DNA from: Synechococcus sp. AG-679-C18
GTDB lineage: Bacteria; Cyanobacteriota; Cyanobacteriia; PCC-6307; Cyanobiaceae
NCBI GenBank assembly: GCA_003210755.1
Contig: QCUL01000002.1
Coordinates: 62,001 to 126,000 of the forward strand
Reading direction: 5' to 3'
Length of the DNA stretch: 64,000 nt
Below the pieces are notes generated by a model, which ran no database searches, had not been told where the DNA came from, and was given only the letters and a program-made list of their open reading frames with translations. Shown here in pieces: positions 49,095-57,897 of this stretch (position 1 is the stretch's first letter; every line of letters begins with the position of its first letter). The position numbers were made by a program, and so were the translations under genes.

Positions 49095-50605
49095 CTTTTT
49101 TTATGAGTCGATGTCTGGATGGTGCTCGTGCTGCTTCCTTGGCTGCATTGTTGAGCGTCTCTTTTGCGGGGACAGCATCAGCCGTCGAACAACTCATAAT
49201 CGACTTTCCAGTTTTGGAAACGAACTTATCGCTGAGTTTGAAGGGAGCTCGTACAGCCGGAGAATTGATTGCTGCCAATAGCGATCTTCAAGAATTTGAT
49301 CGAGCTGGAGATGGGTCTCTATCTCGTCTTCTTGATCAGTTCCTTACAGCGCCATTCCCTAAACAGACATCCGGTGTCTTGGAGCAATCCGTAGGTAATC
49401 CATTGTTTGAGCAGGCTTTGTTGTCAGCGTCTCAGTTGGTGAAGATTGACGGATTGCCTCCCGATACCAGTGGTCGGAACTTGGCTGATGCTCTTGAAGC
49501 CGCTTATCGCGATGGGGAACCCAATTTGCTTGGCCTGTTCCGTCGGCTTCCTGGTGAATCTTTATCGATCGATTTGCAGGCTCTGGCGTACAACGCGAAA
49601 CGACTGCGGGCTCATCAGGATGATGCCCGCCTGCTTGTTGAGGAAGGAATAGCAATGACACCAGCGTCAGATTCTCTTGCTGAATCTGGTGCGTCGGGTT
49701 GGACACGCTCTCAAGGCCGGTTTTCGGTATCTCATCGAACTCAGCCTCTTGAGATCACGGTTTTGCAGCCGAAGCGTTCTTCTAATCAAAAGCTCGTGGT
49801 GATCTCCCATGGGCTCTGGGATGAACCTGCCAGTTTTGAAGGATGGGGTCGATTGTTGGCAGCCAATGGCTACACCGTTTTATTGCCTCGTCATCCAGGG
49901 AGTGATTCCGAGCAGCAAAAGGAATTATTGAGCGGAGCTGCACCTCCACCTAGCTCTAAGGAGTTGCGGTTTCGTCCTCTTGATGTCACCGCTCTTTTGG
50001 ATGGAATCGAGGCAGGCTCACTTTTGTCTGGTCAACAGTTGGATGTTGATGACGTAGCGGTTGTGGGGCATTCATGGGGTGCCACAGCGGCGCTGCAATT
50101 GAGTGGTTTACAGACCACCAGCAGGAAGTTGAAAACGCGTTGTCAGAACCCTCTTGATCCAGATCGAAATCTCAGTTGGGTGTTGCAATGCAGCTGGTTG
50201 TCAGGGGCTGATCAGGGATCACTGGCTGATCCTCGTGTAAAGGCTTCTGTAGTGGTCAGTCCACCAATGAGGCTTCTTTTTGATGAGTCGAGCGGTCCTT
50301 CTCTACAGGCGAAGGTCTTGTTGGTGAGTGGAACGAAAGATTGGGTTGTTCCTTCTGATCCTGAGGCAGTGGTGCCGTTTAGGGAAGGCCAGCCTTTGGA
50401 GAATGGGCATCGCCTTGTTCTGGCTTCGGGTGGAAGTCACTTCAATCTTTGGGCTCCCGCCGATCAGAAAGAACCTCCGATTCTTGGACCGTTGATTTTG
50501 GCTTGGATCAATGAACAACTGGCTGTTCCGTCTTCTCATACTTTCAGTGGAGGAAATTGGGGGAATGCATCCATTCCTCTGTTGGATGTCACCAGTCAGC
50601 TCTGA
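49091..50605 (+). CDS. Exported alpha/beta hydrolase with N-terminal DUF1400 domain
   Basis: A 504-residue protein. Signal peptide (GARAASLAALLSVSFAGTASA), a DUF1400 N-terminal region (about 25-210) and a C-terminal alpha/beta hydrolase: oxyanion segment VVISHGLWDEPASFEGWG, nucleophile elbow GHSWG, acid near GTKDWVVP and histidine in GSHFNLWAP. It resembles PAF-acetylhydrolase-like cyanobacterial enzymes; the substrate is unknown, with a lipid ester possible. ATG 49091 has GAGGAGG upstream and overlaps the uvrA stop by 4 bases, so it is cotranslated with a repair gene without an obvious functional link. Confidence 0.88.
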   Translation: MTFFMSRCLDGARAASLAALLSVSFAGTASAVEQLIIDFPVLETNLSLSLKGARTAGELIAANSDLQEFDRAGDGSLSRLLDQFLTAPFPKQTSGVLEQSVGNPLFEQALLSASQLVKIDGLPPDTSGRNLADALEAAYRDGEPNLLGLFRRLPGESLSIDLQALAYNAKRLRAHQDDARLLVEEGIAMTPASDSLAESGASGWTRSQGRFSVSHRTQPLEITVLQPKRSSNQKLVVISHGLWDEPASFEGWGRLLAANGYTVLLPRHPGSDSEQQKELLSGAAPPPSSKELRFRPLDVTALLDGIEAGSLLSGQQLDVDDVAVVGHSWGATAALQLSGLQTTSRKLKTRCQNPLDPDRNLSWVLQCSWLSGADQGSLADPRVKASVVVSPPMRLLFDESSGPSLQAKVLLVSGTKDWVVPSDPEAVVPFREGQPLENGHRLVLASGGSHFNLWAPADQKEPPILGPLILAWINEQLAVPSSHTFSGGNWGNASIPLLDVTSQL

Positions 50606-50864
50606 AGTCCATTCTTTAAATGTTTTCTAAAAACGATCAGAACAATCCCAAGGAAATTGGTTTGTTTACTTAGCATTTCGCATTAGTTGTACTTGGCTTA
50701 TGCCGTCATAAATGGCTTAAGCACTAGGCCCAGGCTGGCTTTTAACCGATGAGACCCCTAGTAACTGTTGATATCTAAGGATCTCTTCAGATTTTGATTT
50801 GTTTGAACGCCTTAATCCTTGATCAAGACATCTACCTGATGTCTTGTTCTTTGGAACGTTGATT
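50606..50864 (+). promoter_or_regulatory. Leader region of sucrose-phosphate synthase gene with perfect hairpin
   Basis: A 259-base gap. CAAGACATC (50824-50832), loop TACCT, GATGTCTTG (50838-50846): a 9-bp perfect inverted repeat ending 18 bases before the GTG start and just before GGAACG (ribosome binding region, 50853-50858). It could sequester translation or be the terminator of the preceding transcript (weak TTCTTT follows). TTGATA at about 50769 might be a -35 hexamer; no clear -10 is seen. No other gene is visible in the gap. Confidence 0.5.
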
Positions 50865-53015
50865 GTGGGTTTTCGGCTTCTCCATCTCCATCTCCACGGA
50901 TTGTTCCGTTCCCATGATTTGGAGCTTGGACGGGATGCTGATACGGGAGGTCAAACTCTCTACGTGCTCGAACTTGCACGAAGCCTTGCGGCTCGGGCAG
51001 AAGTGGATCGAGTCGATGTAGTGACTCGCTTGATTCAGGATCGACGGGTTTCGACCGATTACGCCCGGCCTACTGAGTCGATTTCAGCTGATGCTGGCAT
51101 TCAGCGTTTTGCTTTCGGTCCAAAGCGCTATCTACGCAAGGAGTTGCTTTGGCCCTACCTCGATGATTTAGCAGATCAGCTTGTGGTGCATCTTCAGAAG
51201 CCTGAGAATCGCCCCGATTGGATTCATGCTCACTACGCCGATGCTGGTTATGTGGGGGCACTTCTGAGTCGTCGTCTTGGGATTCCCTTGGTATTTACGG
51301 GGCATTCGCTTGGTCGAGAGAAGCAGCGACGCCTGTTAGCTGGAGGCGGAGATCATCAACAGCTTGAGCAGACCTATTCCATTAGTCGTCGCATTGACGC
51401 AGAGGAGTTGGCTCTGGCTCATGCCGATCTGGTAATCACGAGCACCCGTCAGGAATGTGATCAGCAATATTCCCGATACGGCGAATTTCGTGCTGATCGT
51501 GCTCAGGTGGTGCCTCCTGGGGTGGATGCACGCCGTTTTCACCCTGGCTCGGTGGCAGCTGAGATCAGCGAGGTGGAGAAGCTTTTGACTCCATTCTTGC
51601 GTCAGCCGGAGCTGCCACCATTGCTGGCGATCTCTCGAGCTGTGCGTCGCAAAAATATTCCCGCGCTAGTTGAGGCATTTGGCCGATCTGCTGTTTTACG
51701 CCAGCGTCACAATTTGGTGCTTGTGCTCGGCTGTCGGGAGGATCCCCGGCAGATGGAGAAACAGCAGCGTGATGTGTTTCAGCAAGTGTTCGATCTCGTA
51801 GATCGATATGACCTCTATGGCCGTATTGCTTATCCCAAGCAGCATCGGCGGGATCAGATTCCTGCCATTTATCGCTGGGCTTCTGAACGCCGAGGCTTGT
51901 TTGTTAATCCTGCTCTGACAGAACCGTTTGGTCTCACGTTGTTGGAAGCTGCGGCTTGCGGATTGCCGATGGTCTCGACTGACGACGGAGGTCCAAAAGA
52001 TATTCTCGCTCGCTGCGACAACGGATTGCTTGCGGATGTCACCGATCGAGAGGCTCTTCAGGATGCATTGGAGTGTGCGGGTTCAGATCTCCAACGCTGG
52101 AAATGCTGGAGTAACAACGGTGTAGAGGCGGTTAGTCGCCATTTCAGCTGGGATGCCCATGTCTGCCAATACCTGGCGTTGATGCAGGAGCGGTCGATAG
52201 AGGTGAGCCATCCAAGGGTGTTGTCATCCCTCCAAACGGCTTCAAGTGGAGGAATTCAGCCTCTAGGAGATCGTTTGCTCTTGCTTGACCTTGATAACAG
52301 TCTGGAACAGCCCGATGGAGATGCGCTTAACACTTTGCGCAAGAAGCTCAATCGGTGTGGGTTAGGGATTCTGACTGGCCGGTCGTTGCCTGCCGCCAGA
52401 CAGCGATTTGTTGAGCTCCTTCTACCGGAACCCAAGGTGTGGATTACAGGGGCTGGTACGTCGATTCATTACGGCCAAGAGAGTCAGTCTGATTTGCTTT
52501 GGTCAGCTCAGATCGGAGTGGATTGGGACCGTGTTGGTGTTGAAGATGCTCTCGCCGACCTCACAGATCACATTGAGTTACAGCCATCTGAGCATCAAGG
52601 TGCCTTCAAGTTGAGCTACACGATTCGAGAGCCTCGAGAAGAGATCCTTCCTTTGATCCGGCGACGTCTACGTCTGCGTCGTCAGGCGGCTCGCCCTCAG
52701 CTCCGCTGCCATTGGTTTCTAGATGTGTTGCCGTTGCGGGCCTCCCGTAGCGAAGCGATTCGTTTCCTTGCTCTGCGCTGGGGCCTTCCACTGGAGCAGA
52801 TGTTGGTTGTTGCCAGTGAGCAGGGTGATGGTGAGCTGGTTTGTGGTCGACCCGCAACAATTGTTTTGGGCGGTCACGATCCTTGTCTGGAGGATTTTCG
52901 TCAGCAACAACGTGTGTACTTTGCAAGTCGTCCCCAATTGCCTGGTGTGCTGGAAGGCATCCAGCATTACCGGTTCTTGCGCGCTCGAGCCAGGAACGAT
53001 CAGTCTTTGACTTGA
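50865..53015 (+). CDS. Sucrose-phosphate synthase with C-terminal HAD (phosphatase-like) domain
   Basis: A 716-residue bidomain SPS. The GT-B glycosyltransferase (about 1-450) begins LLHLHLHGLFRSHDLELGRDADTGGQ split over residues 4-29 and contains FTGHSLG, PPGVDARRFHP and the NPALTEPFGLTLLEAAACGLP nucleotide-sugar site. Residues about 475-716 are an SPP-like HAD domain with DLDNS motif I and the GILTGRS motif II, but the distal aspartate motif is degenerate (ASEQGDGELV). It makes sucrose-6-phosphate from UDP-glucose and fructose-6-phosphate for the compatible solute sucrose. GTG 50865 is preferred over TTG 50844, which lies inside a hairpin. Confidence 0.9.
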   Translation: MGFRLLHLHLHGLFRSHDLELGRDADTGGQTLYVLELARSLAARAEVDRVDVVTRLIQDRRVSTDYARPTESISADAGIQRFAFGPKRYLRKELLWPYLDDLADQLVVHLQKPENRPDWIHAHYADAGYVGALLSRRLGIPLVFTGHSLGREKQRRLLAGGGDHQQLEQTYSISRRIDAEELALAHADLVITSTRQECDQQYSRYGEFRADRAQVVPPGVDARRFHPGSVAAEISEVEKLLTPFLRQPELPPLLAISRAVRRKNIPALVEAFGRSAVLRQRHNLVLVLGCREDPRQMEKQQRDVFQQVFDLVDRYDLYGRIAYPKQHRRDQIPAIYRWASERRGLFVNPALTEPFGLTLLEAAACGLPMVSTDDGGPKDILARCDNGLLADVTDREALQDALECAGSDLQRWKCWSNNGVEAVSRHFSWDAHVCQYLALMQERSIEVSHPRVLSSLQTASSGGIQPLGDRLLLLDLDNSLEQPDGDALNTLRKKLNRCGLGILTGRSLPAARQRFVELLLPEPKVWITGAGTSIHYGQESQSDLLWSAQIGVDWDRVGVEDALADLTDHIELQPSEHQGAFKLSYTIREPREEILPLIRRRLRLRRQAARPQLRCHWFLDVLPLRASRSEAIRFLALRWGLPLEQMLVVASEQGDGELVCGRPATIVLGGHDPCLEDFRQQQRVYFASRPQLPGVLEGIQHYRFLRARARNDQSLT

Positions 53016-54169
53016 ACCCTTACAGCGGCTGCACAACGGTCCGCTTTGGCTAAAGCATCGTCGATGTTGCTCCCACGAGCTAAAGCAACTCCCATCCGAC
53101 GCCCGGTCCTCGCCTCTCTCTTTCCGAAGAGCAGGAGATTGGTATCTGCTTCTTTAAGGGCTTCTGCGACTCCGCTGAATTGCACTTGGCTTCCCTTGCT
53201 ACTTGCCAAGATCACTCGGCTGGCTGCGGCCTCGGCAGTAGTGATGATTGGGATTGGCAGTCCAAGTACGGCGCGCAGGTGCAAGTCAAATTCGCTCAAG
53301 TTTTGGCTGATCAGAGTTACCAGACCAGTGTCATGCGGTCTTGGAGAGAGCTCGGAAAACACCACCTCATCACCGCATAGAAAGAATTCCACGCCAAACA
53401 GCCCAACACCGCCAAGATTGTCAGTCACCGTGCGTGCCATGGCCTGAGCCAGATGCAGTTGGTTGTCTGAGATCTGAGCGGGCTGCCAGCTGCATTGGTA
53501 GTCCCCGTTGGCCTGCTCATGACCTATCGGCGGGCAGAACAAAGTGGTTCCATCGTGCTGACGGATCGTAAGAAGAGTGATTTCTAGATCGAAATTCAGA
53601 AATTCCTCCACGATCACCTGGGCTGAGCTTCCTCTGGCTCCAGCCATGGCCTGTTCCCAGGCCTGATCTAAATCGGCCGCGCGATGGACCACGCTTTGGC
53701 CCTTTCCAGATGAACTCATCACAGGTTTGACAACGACAGGCCAACCGAGCGGTTCACTAGCGCGATGAAGTTCTTTTGCATCGGTGGCATAGGCAAATCG
53801 GGCGGTGCGAAGGCCGAGCTCACCAGAAGCTAGATCTCTAATACGGTCACGATTCATTGTCACTGCTGTGGCTCTGGCAGTGGGAATCACTTGGATACCG
53901 TCATCTTCCAGTGCTTGGAGAGCATCCACCGCTAACGCTTCGATTTCCGGGATCAGCACATCAGGCTGATGCTTGTTTACAACAGACCTCAGGGCGTTCG
54001 GATCAGTCATCGTGAGGACCTCCTCCTGATCCGCCACCTGCATGGCTGGTGCTCCGGCATAACGGTCACAAGCGATGACCTGACAACCCAGTCTTTGGGC
54101 AGCGATCGCTACTTCCTTGCCCAGTTCGCCGCTGCCGAGCAGCATCACTTTTTTTGGGAAGATCGTCAT
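53000..54169 (-). CDS. purT: Formate-dependent phosphoribosylglycinamide formyltransferase
   Basis: PurT formylates GAR with formate and ATP in purine synthesis, an alternative to PurN. The 389-residue ATP-grasp protein (ATG 54169; TTG 54181 possible) has LLGSGELGKEVAIAAQRLG, PEIEALAVDAL, VVKPVMSSSGKGQS, EEFLNFDLEITLL, GVGLFGVEFF with the metal-binding FSELSPRPHDTGLVTL. Ends overlapping the sucrose synthase gene by 16 bases. Confidence 0.95.
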   Translation of the reverse strand: MTIFPKKVMLLGSGELGKEVAIAAQRLGCQVIACDRYAGAPAMQVADQEEVLTMTDPNALRSVVNKHQPDVLIPEIEALAVDALQALEDDGIQVIPTARATAVTMNRDRIRDLASGELGLRTARFAYATDAKELHRASEPLGWPVVVKPVMSSSGKGQSVVHRAADLDQAWEQAMAGARGSSAQVIVEEFLNFDLEITLLTIRQHDGTTLFCPPIGHEQANGDYQCSWQPAQISDNQLHLAQAMARTVTDNLGGVGLFGVEFFLCGDEVVFSELSPRPHDTGLVTLISQNLSEFDLHLRAVLGLPIPIITTAEAAASRVILASSKGSQVQFSGVAEALKEADTNLLLFGKREARTGRRMGVALARGSNIDDALAKADRCAAAVRVQVKD

Positions 54170-54214
54170 GGCATGTTTCAAGGCAGCATGGCTTGATCTT
54201 CTCGCTTTGCCCTG

Positions 54215-54376
54215 ATGCTTTTGCCGCTCGCGTTCACAACAGCTGGAGATGCGGCCAATGGGTTGCTATTCGGCTGGGAGATCGCCACAGTTCAAAAATG
54301 GGCTTTGATTTATCTAGGTCTGTCGTCGTTTTTATTTGTGTTGGTCTGGTTAATCGGAGGATTTCGCCGCCGCTGA
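54215..54376 (+). CDS. Small membrane protein (53 residues), unknown function
   Basis: ATG 54215 to TGA 54376 encodes a 53-residue protein starting MLLPLAFTTAGDAANGLL with two hydrophobic stretches (about 1-10 and 30-48, ALIYLGLSSFLFVLVWLIG) and a C-terminal FRRR positive cap, typical of a small thylakoid or plasma membrane protein. It begins 45 bases from divergent purT and ends directly against the stop of the convergent 87-residue gene (TGA then TTA), the tight packing seen elsewhere in the window. No ribosome binding site is evident. I do not recognise a family. Confidence 0.55.
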   Translation: MLLPLAFTTAGDAANGLLFGWEIATVQKWALIYLGLSSFLFVLVWLIGGFRRR

Positions 54377-54640
54377 TTAATGGGCTGGTGATCCTTTGGT
54401 TGCATCATTCATCAGGGTCAGCTGACGGAAAGCAGGTTCTTCATTGATGAAACCCCATGATTCGAACACATCTGAATCGCGATGGGTGATTTGTTGTTCA
54501 CGACCTTGAGTGTTGAGCTCAAACCCCTGTTTTGCCATCCGGCGCATCAAGCTTGCAGCCTCCTCAAATCGGGATGCCATTGCTTCAAGGCTGGCGCAGT
54601 CGCTGGTAAGACCGGCTTCTTTCCAGGTGAAGTAGGACAT
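54377..54640 (-). CDS. Conserved-looking small soluble protein, unknown function
   Basis: An 87-residue protein from ATG 54640 (MSYFTWKEAGLTSDCAS). It is predicted to be helical in the middle (LEAMASRFEEAASLMRRMAKQGFEL) and contains QQITHRDSDVFESWGFINEEP, a pattern I recall from unannotated marine Synechococcus proteins. Its stop abuts the stop of the small membrane gene. An AT-rich stretch follows its start. Function unknown. Confidence 0.65.
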   Translation of the reverse strand: MSYFTWKEAGLTSDCASLEAMASRFEEAASLMRRMAKQGFELNTQGREQQITHRDSDVFESWGFINEEPAFRQLTLMNDATKGSPAH

Positions 54641-54982
54641 CGATGGATTTGATATTGAGAAGTTTCATTATTATGGATACTTTAAGGCTCAAATATTCAA
54701 AATTTAAAGACTAAATCCGAAACCAAAGAATAAGTATAATTATTAGTAAGAAGAATCTCGTTATCGATTCAACGAATGTGAGTCAAAAGATAAATTAACT
54801 TTAATCAAGAGAAAACACAATTTATAAGCCAATGGGAGTTAAAATTATACTTTTTGTGCATGTTCGAATACTGATAGCAAGCAAATTCAATTAATTGTTG
54901 CTGATCTAAGAAGCTTCTTGCCTTGGGTTTCGTTTGAGAAGTGAGGATTTTTATATCTGCGGGAAAAAGTGCAGCCCCGAAA
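54641..54982. other. AT-rich gene-free spacer upstream of the 87-residue gene and downstream of mraY
   Basis: About 340 bases with conspicuously low GC compared with neighbours, many A/T runs and stops in all frames. I see no gene, RNA gene or strong hairpin. A short palindrome CAATTAATTG lies near 54888. It must hold the 54640 gene's promoter and the end of the mraY transcript. Confidence 0.6.
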
Positions 54983-56080
54983 TTAAATCGGACGAAATAT
55001 TACTCCTATTGTAACTAAGACTGCTGTAGCGATCCAAAATCCTGGCACCACTATTTGCTCTGGTGTGCCGCCTAATTCGAAGTGATGGTGCAAAGGAGAC
55101 ATTCTGAATACTCGTCGACCGACACCATCAGGTCCTTTGGTGGCTTTAAAGACCCACACTTGAATGATGACGGACAAGGATTCAGCCAGAAATACACCTC
55201 CCATCACTAAAAGGGGCCAAAGGCTGTTGGTCAGCAAAGCAACTGCTGTTAGTGACGCTCCCATCGCCAGAGATCCAGTGTCACCCATGAAGATTTTTGC
55301 TGGATTCCGATTGTGTGCAAGAAAACCAATCCAGCATCCCGCCATAGCCATGCAGAACCCCGCCAGGCTGGGGTCTCCAGCATTGCCGCGAAGCATTAGC
55401 TGAAGCGCCATCCCGGTGAACACCAACGCCCCGCAGCCAGCAGCGAGACCATCCAATCCATCGGTAAGGTTGGTGGCATTGCTTTCAGCTAAAAAGACAA
55501 AGAGAGCAAGCGGCCAGATCAGCCAACTCAATGGAAGGTTGATATCAAAGGGCAACGAAACATCGCTACTGATCCAACCGCGCATACCCGCCCAGATCAG
55601 AAAAATTATGGCGGCCAAGGCTTGAAAACATAATTTCCCGCGAGGGGTCAGACCTGTATTGGTGTGTTTCGTAAGACTGCGCCAGTCATCAATGCCTCCC
55701 ACCACCATGAATGCCAAAGTGATGTAGGTGACGGCTAGGAGTTGTTCGGCTGGTTGTCCGTTCCAACTGATCAGGCTCCCAACGATCACGCCGATTGGAA
55801 TCACAAGTAATCCCCCCATCGTGGGAGTACCTGATTTATTGAGATGCGCCTTGGGTCCCTCCTCTCGGATGACCTGACCCAGCTTCAAAGAACGCAGCCT
55901 TGGTACGCCCCACCAGGTGACGATCGAGGCGATCAGTGTGGCAATTAATAAGGGCGGACTGAGCAGACTGTTGGGTATTAGACGGTCTGATGCGAAGGCT
56001 GCTGAGAATACAGCAAGCGCCAATACCACTGCAGAGACTTTTCCGTTGAGGGATGAAGAGGTCTCTGTTGTGTCGTTCAC
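54983..56080 (-). CDS. mraY: Phospho-N-acetylmuramoyl-pentapeptide-transferase
   Basis: MraY makes lipid I in the plasma membrane. I prefer GTG 56080 ([10 protein letters not shown]), with AGGA and GGGAA upstream, over ATG 56152, which would overlap the DUF3134 gene; this gives 365 residues, the normal length. About ten membrane helices, with conserved GTPTMGGLL, the catalytic aspartates in [27 protein letters not shown] and [11 protein letters not shown]. Confidence 0.95.
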   Translation of the reverse strand: MNDTTETSSSLNGKVSAVVLALAVFSAAFASDRLIPNSLLSPPLLIATLIASIVTWWGVPRLRSLKLGQVIREEGPKAHLNKSGTPTMGGLLVIPIGVIVGSLISWNGQPAEQLLAVTYITLAFMVVGGIDDWRSLTKHTNTGLTPRGKLCFQALAAIIFLIWAGMRGWISSDVSLPFDINLPLSWLIWPLALFVFLAESNATNLTDGLDGLAAGCGALVFTGMALQLMLRGNAGDPSLAGFCMAMAGCWIGFLAHNRNPAKIFMGDTGSLAMGASLTAVALLTNSLWPLLVMGGVFLAESLSVIIQVWVFKATKGPDGVGRRVFRMSPLHHHFELGGTPEQIVVPGFWIATAVLVTIGVIFRPI

Positions 56081-56120
56081 TTCCCTTTCCTGTGGCTCTT
56101 TGTAGGGCGGGGACCTTAAA

Positions 56121-56384
56121 TCAATCTTCCCAATTCTCTTCGCTTTGCTCATCGGCAGCGTTGTACTCCTCTTTCTCGCCCATGAGAGCTGACAGCTCCT
56201 CCTCTTCCACAGTGCTTACTTCAGGGGAACTGGATTCCTCATCCTCAACAAGGCGACCGCTTGTTTCAAGCCAACTCAGCAGATCTGGCTCTTCGCGCAG
56301 GGGCAACACCGGTGCGGGCTCTGTCCGCCCGTAACGCGTTAGAGCTGGGTTGATGTTGTCGAGGGTGCTCAGCTCTGACGACAC
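56121..56384 (-). CDS. DUF3134 family protein
   Basis: An 87-residue acidic protein matching cyanobacterial DUF3134: [28 protein letters not shown] near residues 12-40 and an acidic C-terminal half ([19 protein letters not shown]). GTG 56384 start with GGA upstream. It precedes mraY by 40 bases on the same strand, so probably cotranscribed. Function unknown. Confidence 0.75.
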   Translation of the reverse strand: MSSELSTLDNINPALTRYGRTEPAPVLPLREEPDLLSWLETSGRLVEDEESSSPEVSTVEEEELSALMGEKEEYNAADEQSEENWED

Positions 56385-56435
56385 TGTCCAGATCCATAAT
56401 CAATCATCATAGGTGAATGCTTTCTCGAGGAAGTT

Positions 56436-56690
56436 TTGGGCAAGGCTTGGCTCCTTCTGATTGTGTGGGGTGGAGCATTGGTAATGAGTTTTGGCCTTTG
56501 GATGTGGGGGCGATTGCATCCCGATCCATTGGTGGCCACCACGATGCCGGTTCTCGCACTGTTGCTGACTCCTGCTCTGCTGATGACAATTTGGCTGTTT
56601 TGGATTGGTCGGTTGGCGTCACAACAGTCCCATTGGTCCGGCGGGAGTGGAGAATCAGTGCAATCTGATTCAGAGCAGGAGTCCACCTGA
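56436..56690 (+). CDS. Small two-helix membrane protein upstream of argG
   Basis: An 84-residue protein with two transmembrane helices ([21 protein letters not shown] and [20 protein letters not shown]) and a polar Ser/Glu/Gln-rich tail. TTG 56436 with GAGGAAG just upstream; another frame through the region is open but lacks such a hydrophobic pattern. The stop TGA overlaps the argG ATG (TGATG), so translation is coupled. I recognise it only as an unknown membrane protein. Confidence 0.65.
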   Translation: MGKAWLLLIVWGGALVMSFGLWMWGRLHPDPLVATTMPVLALLLTPALLMTIWLFWIGRLASQQSHWSGGSGESVQSDSEQEST

Positions 56691-57895
56691 TGGGACGCGC
56701 AAGCAAGGTCGTTCTCGCCTATTCCGGTGGTGTGGATACCAGCGTCTGCATCCCTTACCTAAAGCAGGAATGGGGAGTGGAGGAGGTCATCACCTTCGCC
56801 GCTGATCTCGGACAAGGCGATGAACTAGAACCGATCCGACTCAAAGCGCTGGAGGCTGGAGCCAGTCAGTCCTTGGTTGGCGATCTAATTCAACCCTTCA
56901 TCGAAGAATTCGCATTTCCTGCGATTCGTGCCAATGCTCTTTACGAGGGTCGCTACCCCCTCTCTACGGCCCTTGCGCGTCCCTTGATTGCCCGTCGTCT
57001 CGTGGAGGTGGCGAGAGAGGTGGGTGCTGATGCTGTGGCTCATGGCTGCACCGGCAAAGGGAACGATCAGGTGCGTTTCGACGTTGCGATTGCTGCATTA
57101 GCCCCTGACTTGAAGGTGTTGACGCCTGCTCGCGAGTGGGGCATGAGCAGGGAGGAAACAATTGCCTATGGCGAGCGTTGTGGCGTTCCGGCCCCGGTGA
57201 GCAAAAAGATGCCCTATTCGATCGATCTCAACCTGCTCGGTCGCAGCGTGGAAGCGGGCCCTTTGGAAGATCCGATGGTTGCGCCACCAGAGGAGGTCTT
57301 TGCAATGACTCAGTCGGTTGATCAGTCGCCTGATGATGCCGAGGAGATCGAGATCCATTTTGAAGCCGGCAATCCGGTGTCCATCAATGGCCAAAAGTTG
57401 GATCCTGTTGCTTTGATCCGGGAAGCGAACCGCTTGGCAGGTACCCATGGCATTGGCCGCCTCGACATCATCGAGAACCGTGTGGTGGGGATTAAAAGTC
57501 GGGAGATTTACGAAACGCCTGGACTATTGATGTTGATCCAGGCTCATCAGGAACTTGAGAGCCTGACCCTGGCCGCCGATGTGTTGCGGAGCAAGCGTCA
57601 GCTTGAGATGCAGTGGGCAGATCTCGTCTATCAGGGCCTGTGGTTTAGTCCCTTGAAGGATGCTCTTGATGGTTTCATGGATCGCACCCAGGTCTATGTG
57701 AATGGGGTCGTACGCCTCAAGCTGCATAAGGGGAATGCCACGGTCACAGGGAGAGGCTCTGATAGCAGCAGTTTGTACGTCCCTGAGATGGCCTCCTACG
57801 GCAGTGAAGACAAGTTTGATCATCGAGCCGCTGAAGGTTTTATCTACGTTTGGGGCTTGCCATCACGGCTATGGGCAGCGAAACATCGTCGTTAA
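56690..57895 (+). CDS. argG: Argininosuccinate synthase
   Basis: ArgG joins citrulline and aspartate with ATP. The 401-residue protein has the ATP pyrophosphatase PP-loop [10 protein letters not shown] near the N-terminus, the [13 protein letters not shown] segment, the substrate contacts [14 protein letters not shown] and [12 protein letters not shown], and a normal C-terminus. Starts inside the stop of the small membrane gene. argH, next in the pathway, lies across the putative origin. Confidence 0.96.
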   Translation: MGRASKVVLAYSGGVDTSVCIPYLKQEWGVEEVITFAADLGQGDELEPIRLKALEAGASQSLVGDLIQPFIEEFAFPAIRANALYEGRYPLSTALARPLIARRLVEVAREVGADAVAHGCTGKGNDQVRFDVAIAALAPDLKVLTPAREWGMSREETIAYGERCGVPAPVSKKMPYSIDLNLLGRSVEAGPLEDPMVAPPEEVFAMTQSVDQSPDDAEEIEIHFEAGNPVSINGQKLDPVALIREANRLAGTHGIGRLDIIENRVVGIKSREIYETPGLLMLIQAHQELESLTLAADVLRSKRQLEMQWADLVYQGLWFSPLKDALDGFMDRTQVYVNGVVRLKLHKGNATVTGRGSDSSSLYVPEMASYGSEDKFDHRAAEGFIYVWGLPSRLWAAKHRR

Positions 57896-57897
57896 TT

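Noticed and set aside
56417-56668. Alternative 83-residue plus-strand frame upstream of argG
   Set aside because: Lacks membrane helices and overlaps a frame with two clean helices and coupling to argG.
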